Assembly (NCBI GenBank): GCA_937892925.1 | Contig: CALBHX010000107.1 | Span: 1-15,934 of the forward strand | Source of the DNA: an uncultured Lentisphaeraceae bacterium | Lineage (GTDB): Bacteria > Verrucomicrobiota > Kiritimatiellia > RFP12 > DVOR01 | Reading direction: 5' to 3' | DNA length: 15,934 nt | Shown here: positions 1 through 5,871 of the stretch, piece by piece | Position numbering within the stretch: position 1 is the first letter of the stretch | Layout: every line of letters starts with the position of its first letter | Notes under the pieces: model-generated | The model's input: the letters and a program-made list of their open reading frames with translations, nothing else | Databases searched by the model: none | What the model was told of the DNA's origin: nothing | Made by a program: the position numbers and the translations under genes

Positions 1-1089
1 GACCGCCTCGCCGCTGTGGCCGTTTTGGCCGTTCTTTTGATCTCGCTGTTCTATCTGGTGTTTGCCGGGATTCAGCAAACACAGAAAGTGCAGGAATATG
101 ACGGCGGGCTGGAAAGCCGTCAGCCGTCCAAGTCGCAGATCATCCCGGTGGATCTCGCGGCCGATCAGGCGCTGATTGAGGCCGTGGCCAAGCCGCCGAA
201 AGGTTCGCTGTTGGTGGTTCGTTCCGATGCCGAAGCACCTAATCTTTGCACGCCGGAGCGGCGGCTGCTCTGCGTGGTCTGCGCCAAGCCGATCCCATGG
301 GCGGCCAAGATCTGCCCCTTCTGCAAAAAGCCTCAGCCCGAAGAGAAAAAAGTCGACTTCGCAACATTGGATAGCGATGGCGATGGAATGCCGGATAAGT
401 GGGAGATCGCTCATAAGCTGAATGCCCAGGATCCCGCGGATGCCGATGCGGATGCCGATGGAGACGGCTTTACCAACTTGGAGGAGTATCTGGCTAAGAC
501 CGATCCGAATGACCCCAAGAGCCACCCCGGCTATGAAACCCGGATGTCGCTTGCCGGCGTGGAGGGCAAGAAAATGCAGCTGCGAGCCGTGAACAAGATG
601 GAGCTCCCAGCCGTCAAATCCGCCGACGGCAAGATCGTGCGCCAGTTCATGGTAACCTTCGTCTCGGTTTCGGAGGAAGGCAAGCCCGGCACCACGGAAA
701 TTCGTGCCCGCGAGGGCGAGCTGATCGGTAAATCCGGTTTCCGGCTTGTCCGCTACAACGAAAAAGCGCCCAAGCAGATCACGTCCGGCAAGAGCAAGCT
801 CCCCATCTTCATCAATGTCTCAACCATAGATTTGGAGCGCGAGGCCGACAAAAAACCTGTAACGCTGACCTTCTTCGACGACAAGAACCCCAATTGGCCT
901 GGGGAGCCGTTGCTGGAGCAGAAAGCGCGTATTGCGATTGCGCTCCCGGATGTTGAGCCGGTGGTCGCAGCCCCCGGTGAAACCTTCACCGTCAAGGGTG
1001 AAACCTTCACGGTCAAGACCGTTGATGCTGAGCAGAAAACGGTTCGCATTGAAAAAAATGCAACCCGGAAGAGTTTTGAGTTGAAATGA
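1..1089 (+). CDS. Amuc_1099-like pilus-system membrane protein with zinc ribbon and calcium-binding loops (5' end outside window)
   Basis: The frame is open from the first base, so the true start lies upstream. The GTG at position 16 falls inside a hydrophobic segment and is an unlikely start. Counting from the first codon in the window, residues 3-22 form a membrane anchor. A zinc ribbon follows, with Cys91, Cys94, Cys105 and Cys108 in two CxxC pairs. Next come two acidic loops: Asp124/126/128 with the DxDxDG pattern, and residues 144-163, rich in Asp-Ala pairs and ending FTNLEEY. They resemble thrombospondin type 3 or EF-hand-like calcium loops. The remaining ~190 residues look like a beta-rich periplasmic domain. 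The architecture and the secretin directly downstream match, from memory, the Amuc_1099 family of the Akkermansia/Kiritimatiellota pilus-like system. The role is probably structural, linking inner-membrane pilus parts to the secretin. Family assignment is likely; the exact function is not known to me. Confidence 0.75.
   Translation, partial: DRLAAVAVLAVLLISLFYLVFAGIQQTQKVQEYDGGLESRQPSKSQIIPVDLAADQALIEAVAKPPKGSLLVVRSDAEAPNLCTPERRLLCVVCAKPIPWAAKICPFCKKPQPEEKKVDFATLDSDGDGMPDKWEIAHKLNAQDPADADADADGDGFTNLEEYLAKTDPNDPKSHPGYETRMSLAGVEGKKMQLRAVNKMELPAVKSADGKIVRQFMVTFVSVSEEGKPGTTEIRAREGELIGKSGFRLVRYNEKAPKQITSGKSKLPIFINVSTIDLEREADKKPVTLTFFDDKNPNWPGEPLLEQKARIAIALPDVEPVVAAPGETFTVKGETFTVKTVDAEQKTVRIEKNATRKSFELK
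976..1017 (+). repeat. 21-bp in-frame tandem duplication, two copies
   Basis: Bases 976-996 and 997-1017 are the same 21-mer with one difference (c to g at the 15th base). The repeat encodes GETFTVK twice near the C-terminus of the pilus-system protein. The reading frame is kept. It looks like a recent slippage or unequal-crossover duplication. Confidence 0.9.
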
Positions 1090-1109
1090 ATCTTGCGTTG
1101 GGCTATACT
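1081..1109 (+). promoter_or_regulatory. Sigma70-type promoter candidate for the secretin gene
   Basis: TTGAAA (1081-1086) and TATACT (1104-1109) are separated by 17 bases, and each is one base from consensus. The -35 box is made of the last codons and first stop base of the preceding gene. A small hairpin, CGGGT-CAAG-ACCCG (1128-1141), lies in the predicted leader just before the Shine-Dalgarno-like cggag (1148-1152). The secretin could therefore be transcribed separately as well as by readthrough from the upstream genes. Sequence match only. Confidence 0.55.
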
Positions 1110-1162
1110 GTTCACACGATTTGGATACGGGTCAAGACCCGATAATGCGGAGATAACGTGCT

Positions 1163-4100
1163 ATGACACCTTTTGTGCGCTTTGCCATGGTCGGCGTAAT
1201 GGTCGCCGGAGCCTCTGTTTGCGCTCTTGCACAGGACGATGATCTGGATTCGCTCCTGGATGGCCTGGTTGATGATGCCGGGCAGGTGGCCGAACCTCAG
1301 AAGCCTGCGGAGGATGCGAAGCCCGCCGACAAGGCGAAGCCTGCCGAAGCGGATCAGGACGCCGTCAAGGACGAGCCCGCACGTGAGCCCGCCAAAGACG
1401 AGCAAAAGGCAGAAGAACCTGCGGCCGAGCCGCAGGGAAATCCCGCAGAAGCCGATGCGCCTGCGGAAGAAGCCGTAAAGCCTGCGGAAGCGGAGGGTGA
1501 AACCGCCCAGCAGGAGCCTGCGCCGGAAAAGGACGGGTTGCTCAAGGATCTAACGGACGACTCCACAGCCGTTGAGCAGAACACGAAGGAAAATCGTGAG
1601 CTGAACGACCTTGAAATGCTCATCCAGCTTAAGAACAAGGGGTTGGATGCGCACGCAGTCGCCTGTCTTGAGAAAGCGCGCGAGCTGATGACAGCGGCGC
1701 CTGCTCCCGGCAAAGCCTTTGAGCAGTATAAGAACGCCATTAAGATGTACGAGGATGCCCAGAAGTATTTCCGCGAGCGGGAGGATAATCTTCCCCTTCG
1801 TGAAGAGTGCGAAAAAGGGAAGCGTGAGGCGCGTTATCGTCAGGCGCAGGCACTTTTCCAGGATAAGGAATACAAGAAGGCTCTTGAGCTGGCTCAGCAG
1901 GTTGGGCGTGAGGGGCACCCGTTTGGTGCGCAGCTTGCGCAGGAAATCCAGAAAGAGATGGATAAGCCCGCGGAAATCCGCCCCACGGTGGTGCTTCCCG
2001 AGTATGCCAAAGACGAACACAAGATGAGCCGCCTGGATCTGCAGGAACGGATCAAACGCGCAACGGTCTATTATCATCTCTCCAAATACAAAGAGGCGAA
2101 CGATCAGCTGGAGTTGGTGATCCGCGAAGATCCCAGTAACGAAGCCGCGATCAATCTTCGGGCGCGTGTGGTTCAGCGTCTAAGTGCGCGCAACCGTCAG
2201 CTTAAGGCCTCTTCGCATGACGAAATGATTGCTCAGGTTGAGGGCATGTGGACGCCGTTGGGTGCGCTTGGGCGCAACTCTGAAGAGCTCTATAATCCGG
2301 TGATTTCACGCGGTGAATCCAAGAAGGTGGATGATGCCGGGCAGAAGGATGTGGAAACCGTGATGGCTAAGCTCCAATACATCCGTCTGCCGGAGTTCTC
2401 CATTCGCCCGCCGAGCACGCTGGCGGATGCGGTTCAGTTCTTCGCTGAAGTGTCTAAGGCATACGACAAGCCGGAGCTCCCGCCTGAAGAGAAGGGGATT
2501 TCCTTTGTCCTCAATATGGGCAATAATAACAATGCGCCCGCAGCGAATTCGGAAGAAGCCGATCCGTTTGCTTCAGAAGCTTCCGCTTCCAACAGCGCCG
2601 GGCTGCCTCCGATCCAGGGCATCAGCATGACCTACGTGACGCTGAAGGAAGCACTCGATATGGTCTGCGAAGTAACGGGCTCCACTTATGTGGTCAAGGG
2701 GCGTGCGATTGTGGTGGTGCCGGCCTCTTATGTGGACAGCGGCAAAACGGAAACGCGCTCCTACAACGTGATGTCCTCGATTGTCGAAAAGGTAAATCAG
2801 CTCAGTTCCGAAATGGGCGGCAGCGCCAGTTCCGATTCCAGCGATGGGTGGGGGATGGATACGGCGTCTTCCGGAGGAAGCTCGGCCACGTCGGACACTT
2901 GGAAGAAGCTCTTTACAGACTTGGGAGTTCCCTTCGAAGGTAAGGCCTCCATTGTTTACCTGCCTTCTGTTGGTAAACTGCGTGTAACAAACACGCCGGC
3001 GAACCTCGCCATCTTTGAAAGTATTCTGGAAGAACTGAATGTCACGCCCTGCCAGATTGAAGTGGAGGCACGCTTCGTTGAAGTCAGTCAGACCGATTTG
3101 AACTCCTTGGGCTTCGAGTGGCAGCTGAACAGCGACATTGTGGGCACAGTGGGCTCCGGTATTGACTGGGCTTCCTCTTCCATCTTGGGCAATTCCAATG
3201 GTGGAACGGCTGCGGGCGGTATCGCAGCGGGCGGCAATCACATTTTCCGCCCTGGCGCCAAGAGCGGCACGGGCAAGGCTAACGTGGGCATGCACGGCGG
3301 CTCGCTCAATAACGGCATGCGCTTCCTGGGCGATGGCTCGGTGTATGCCAACCGCATCAACCTGGGCAACAGCTCGGTGGCTCCGGATGATACCTTCGCG
3401 AGTTTCTCTGCTGTCTTTGGCAAGGTGGATATGACCATGATCCTCCACATGCTGGCACAGCGTTCGGATACGGACATGCTCTCCAGCCCGAAAGTGGTGG
3501 TGCGCCCCGATCAGGAAGCCATGATGAAGGTGGTTACGGAGTGGATTTATCCGACGGAGTTTGATATCACCGAACTGGAAGAGGCGGATAATAACTACGA
3601 CAACAATAACTCGTCGATTTTGGGCAGCGGCATCAACGTGCAGGCGCCGCCGGTCAAGTTCGCTGTGGAGCCGCAGTCCTTTGAAAAGCAGGATGTGGGC
3701 GTTTCCCTTCAGGTAATTCCGCAGTTGTCGCAGGAAGGCCAGATGATCAATCTTTCGATCAATCCGCGCGTGGTTGAGTATTTGGGCGACTTTGATTATG
3801 GTATGCAGGTGCCGTATATTCAGTATGGCATGACCGGCGGAGTGGTAACTAGCGCGGAAGTGGCTTATTACCAGGTTTCGATGCCTCAGCCGAAGTTCCA
3901 CTTGCGTGAGGTCTCCACCGTGCTCTCCGTTTACAACGGCTCAACGGTGGTGATGGGCGGCTTGATCACCGAAACGCGGAAGTCGTTCGAAGACAAGGTG
4001 CCGTTGCTGGGAGATCTGCCGTTCATCGGCTTCCTCTTCCGCTCAACGGGTGAGTACAGCGAAAAGCGCAACCTCCTGATCTTCTTGACGGCGCGTCTGG

Positions 4101-4207
4101 TTGATCCGGCCGGCCGCCCGCTCAAGACGGCGACAGATGGCCGCACCGGCTCTGCGGCGATGGATAGCCGTGCTTCTACAGACACGATGTCTGCTGCCGC
4201 GAAGTGA
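1163..4207 (+). CDS. Type IV pilus-like outer membrane secretin, Amuc_1098 family
   Basis: Forms the multimeric outer-membrane channel of a type IV pilus-like or secretion system. Residues 1-23 are a signal peptide with likely cleavage after ALA (23/24). Residues ~24-130 are a low-complexity linker rich in Pro, Ala, Lys and Glu. Residues ~140-350 are helical with TPR-like repeats, for example the segment YHLSKYKEANDQL. A secretin N-terminal (STN-like) region lies near 411-518, followed by a Gly/Ser-rich loop at ~551-580. The NHR/secretin core starts near residue 600, with IEVEARFVEVSQ near 632. The family signature VPLLGDLPFIGFLF is near 945, followed by the RNLLIFLTARLVDP strand. At 1014 residues it is longer than classical PilQ proteins, mainly through the linker and TPR part. 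It lies 73 bases after the Amuc_1099-like gene and ends before a terminator. The secretin assignment is firm; the subfamily name is from memory. Confidence 0.93.
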   Translation: MTPFVRFAMVGVMVAGASVCALAQDDDLDSLLDGLVDDAGQVAEPQKPAEDAKPADKAKPAEADQDAVKDEPAREPAKDEQKAEEPAAEPQGNPAEADAPAEEAVKPAEAEGETAQQEPAPEKDGLLKDLTDDSTAVEQNTKENRELNDLEMLIQLKNKGLDAHAVACLEKARELMTAAPAPGKAFEQYKNAIKMYEDAQKYFREREDNLPLREECEKGKREARYRQAQALFQDKEYKKALELAQQVGREGHPFGAQLAQEIQKEMDKPAEIRPTVVLPEYAKDEHKMSRLDLQERIKRATVYYHLSKYKEANDQLELVIREDPSNEAAINLRARVVQRLSARNRQLKASSHDEMIAQVEGMWTPLGALGRNSEELYNPVISRGESKKVDDAGQKDVETVMAKLQYIRLPEFSIRPPSTLADAVQFFAEVSKAYDKPELPPEEKGISFVLNMGNNNNAPAANSEEADPFASEASASNSAGLPPIQGISMTYVTLKEALDMVCEVTGSTYVVKGRAIVVVPASYVDSGKTETRSYNVMSSIVEKVNQLSSEMGGSASSDSSDGWGMDTASSGGSSATSDTWKKLFTDLGVPFEGKASIVYLPSVGKLRVTNTPANLAIFESILEELNVTPCQIEVEARFVEVSQTDLNSLGFEWQLNSDIVGTVGSGIDWASSSILGNSNGGTAAGGIAAGGNHIFRPGAKSGTGKANVGMHGGSLNNGMRFLGDGSVYANRINLGNSSVAPDDTFASFSAVFGKVDMTMILHMLAQRSDTDMLSSPKVVVRPDQEAMMKVVTEWIYPTEFDITELEEADNNYDNNNSSILGSGINVQAPPVKFAVEPQSFEKQDVGVSLQVIPQLSQEGQMINLSINPRVVEYLGDFDYGMQVPYIQYGMTGGVVTSAEVAYYQVSMPQPKFHLREVSTVLSVYNGSTVVMGGLITETRKSFEDKVPLLGDLPFIGFLFRSTGEYSEKRNLLIFLTARLVDPAGRPLKTATDGRTGSAAMDSRASTDTMSAAAK

Positions 4208-4227
4208 GTTTCTTAGGCAGGAAACGG

Positions 4228-4263
4228 AGCGGGTGCACAGATGTGTGCGCCCGCTTTTGTTTT
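4228..4263 (+). terminator. Rho-independent terminator after the secretin gene
   Basis: The arms AGCGGGTGCACA and TGTGCGCCCGCT pair around a GATG loop (stem 4228-4255, with one T-G wobble). The T-rich tract TTTTGTTTT follows. It begins 20 bases after the stop codon and closes the pilus cluster. Confidence 0.88.
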
Positions 4264-4470
4264 GCAGGAACGGGCGATGGCTATCAGAACGGTTCGATGG
4301 TTGAGTGGTGTGCGGATGTTTAGATAGACGAAGGCAAAGGTGCTTCAGCGCGGGAGTATCCTGTGGCGCTAGAACGTGCTAGGCGTGCTGCAGCACGCAT
4401 GGTGGGAAGGTTTTGGGGCGGGCTTTGGGAGAGGCGGGCTGTTTAACCCGCTGTAGTTGTTGTTGTGTTT
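4264..4470. other. Gene-free spacer holding a perfect 16-bp palindrome
   Basis: I see no supported gene here. GCGTGCTGCAGCACGC (4383-4398) is a perfect palindrome. GCGGGCT occurs twice nearby and a short GCGGG/CCCGC dyad lies around 4434-4452 without a following T-run. The palindrome could be a protein-binding site or a dispersed repeat unit; the window alone does not say which. Confidence 0.5.
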
Positions 4471-4500
4471 TTGGAAAGCTAAATGGCCGTTTGTTAAAAT
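4471..4500 (+). promoter_or_regulatory. Sigma70-type promoter candidate for the amber-interrupted ORF
   Basis: TTGGAA (4471-4476) and TAAAAT (4495-4500) are 18 bases apart. Transcription would start near 4507, giving a ~20-base leader that contains the ribosome binding site AAAGGAA (4514-4520). The intact expression signals matter because the gene downstream carries a stop codon. Confidence 0.5.
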
Positions 4501-4526
4501 CAAAAACGAAATGAAAGGAAATGGTT

Positions 4527-5150
4527 ATGTCAGAGAGCGCAGGGGAAGGCATTGGATTTTGTGACTTTCGAGAGACGTTGAAAGGTATCAGCGCGAGCGT
4601 AGAGGATTTATTGGAGGGCTCTTTGGGCTGGATCGCCGGAGATGAGGCGGACGTAAGCGAGGAAATGGCCGAAGCGTGTGGAATGTTCGGCGAAACGGGC
4701 GGTTATTCGCCGGAAGATGCCGTCGAGACGCTATAGCAACTAAGGGGGGAAATAGGAAGCCTGGCGCAAGAATTTGAACGGGGGGCAACTTGCTGCCGTG
4801 AAATGGCAAAGGCTTTAGAAAATGGCACTCTCGGAGAGGTTGACGTTTTAAATTTAATAGATGCTGATGATGAGAAAATGAGTGAAATCGAGGAATATGC
4901 AAAACATGCGATTGACAGGGAAATCGAAAATCTGCCCGAATTTATTGAGCCCCCGTATCGGTGGAACATGAACGTGTTTGTGGACAATGTCCTATACGAT
5001 TTGTGCGAGGACGACAGGGTGCTAAAAAATATAACTGAATTTAAACGGGGGGAAGAATGGTTGCGGGAGAAAATTTGCGATGTGCTAAGGTTTCTCGAGG
5101 ATGACCGCCTGATTTTCGTGGAGGATAAAGAGGGCTTGGTTTCGAATTGA
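4527..5150 (+). pseudogene. Acidic unrecognised ORF interrupted by one in-frame amber codon
   Basis: Two open stretches lie in the same frame: 69 codons from ATG 4527 to the TAG at 4734-4736, then 137 codons from 4737 to the stop at 5148-5150. No shift is needed, and the codons between the TAG and the next ATG (4803) are all sense. I place the start at 4527 rather than 4521 because AAAGGAA ends at 4520, directly against the first ATG but six bases from the second. The product is acidic and looks largely helical, and a possible coiled coil runs across the TAG (about 4700-4830). The C-terminal third (from ~4970) looks like a small globular domain. I recognise no family. The codon after the stop is CAA, then CTA. 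GC content is clearly lower than in the neighbours, suggesting acquired DNA. It may be a one-mutation pseudogene, a sequencing error, or a gene decoded through the amber codon. Confidence 0.6.
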
Positions 5151-5465
5151 GAACGCAGAGGCATCCCACTTGAAGTGAATAATAGCGTGCGAGAAATGCG
5201 TGTCGTTTTGCCGAAGATGCTGGTGTCGGCCGACAATAAGGCTGGGATATACGTTTAACTGCTCAGCCGCGGCCTGAAGCTGTTCGCGGGTGTTTCGGTT
5301 GTGAATTGCGCTGTTGTTTTTTTGAGGGATAAGGATTTCCGAGGCGAAGTGATCGGCCGATTTTTCCTTTTCGGATTCTCTCCAGGCGTCCCTTGCAGCG
5401 GCGGGAACGAGGCTTGCGGCGCGTGAGGCTAAAAAACGCGTTAGTCTTCCGCTGGGGGCAGAAAG
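5085..5465 (-). pseudogene. C-terminal fragment of an ImmA/IrrE (HigA-associated) metallopeptidase-like protein
   Basis: On the minus strand the frame is open from just after a TGA (5468-5466) to a TAG (5087-5085). It contains EKSADHFASEILIP (about 5380-5325), which fits the E..A..FA..LLIP segment of ImmA/IrrE proteins. It then has LNVYPSLIVGRHQH (about 5260-5215), matching the C-terminal IhPgIVvGRLQh motif, and ends IIHFKW near 5165. The N-terminal half with the HExxH zinc motif is absent: the frame stops about 28 codons upstream of the first recognisable part, and nothing like it was found further upstream. The frame runs ~26 codons past the usual C-terminus and overlaps the convergent amber ORF by 66 bases, so the original stop may also be lost. 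In this family such proteins cleave or neutralise phage or ICE repressors, or act in toxin-antitoxin pairs. This copy is almost certainly inactive. Confidence 0.65.
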
Positions 5466-5801
5466 TCAAGCGCAGAGGCTGGCACGGCATATGTTGGGTG
5501 GGCGTTGAAAGAGGCGGAACGTTTATGTGGGTGCGTAATTGGGTACAACGCTTGGGGGTTGGAGCGGCGTGGGGGAATGAAGGGTGAGCGTGTGTCCGGA
5601 TTTGTTTGGCACAGATACGCACGAAGGCGTTGGATGTGTATGCCGGCCATTCGCTGAAGGCGTTGTTCTGGCGTGTGTGAAAGCGATGTTTTGAGGCATG
5701 CAACGACGCTATCCGGTTGGGGGCGGGTTGCGCAGGTTCCCCGATGGATGCCGGGGAATGGGCTGGGAATGAGCGCATTTTCGGGGGTTCGGCGAAAGTG
5801 C
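5466..5801. other. Apparently gene-free DNA with one 7-bp hairpin
   Basis: No frame on either strand here looks like a real protein; the minus-strand openings are low-complexity and unlike known families. TTCCCCG (5737-5743) and CGGGGAA (5752-5758) form a perfect 7-bp dyad around an 8-base loop, 44 bases upstream of the adhE -35 box. It has no T-run, so it is more likely an operator-like site than a terminator. Confidence 0.4.
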
Positions 5802-5830
5802 TTGACTTTTTAGGAGAAATAATCGATACT
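5802..5830 (+). promoter_or_regulatory. Promoter candidate for adhE
   Basis: TTGACT (5802-5807) and GATACT (5825-5830) are exactly 17 bases apart. The predicted start is near 5837. A strong ribosome binding site, AAAGGAG (5859-5865), lies six bases before the ATG at 5872. Confidence 0.6.
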
Positions 5831-5871
5831 TTCATACCGATTTGCCGATTGAACCTTGAAAGGAGAACCTC

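Noticed and set aside
16..18. GTG as start of the first gene
   Set aside because: It lies inside the membrane segment, the frame is open to the window edge and there is no room to see a ribosome binding site; the gene is more likely cut by the window.
2573..3901. 442-codon open frame on the minus strand
   Set aside because: Opposite the secretin core, His- and Arg-rich, with no family resemblance.
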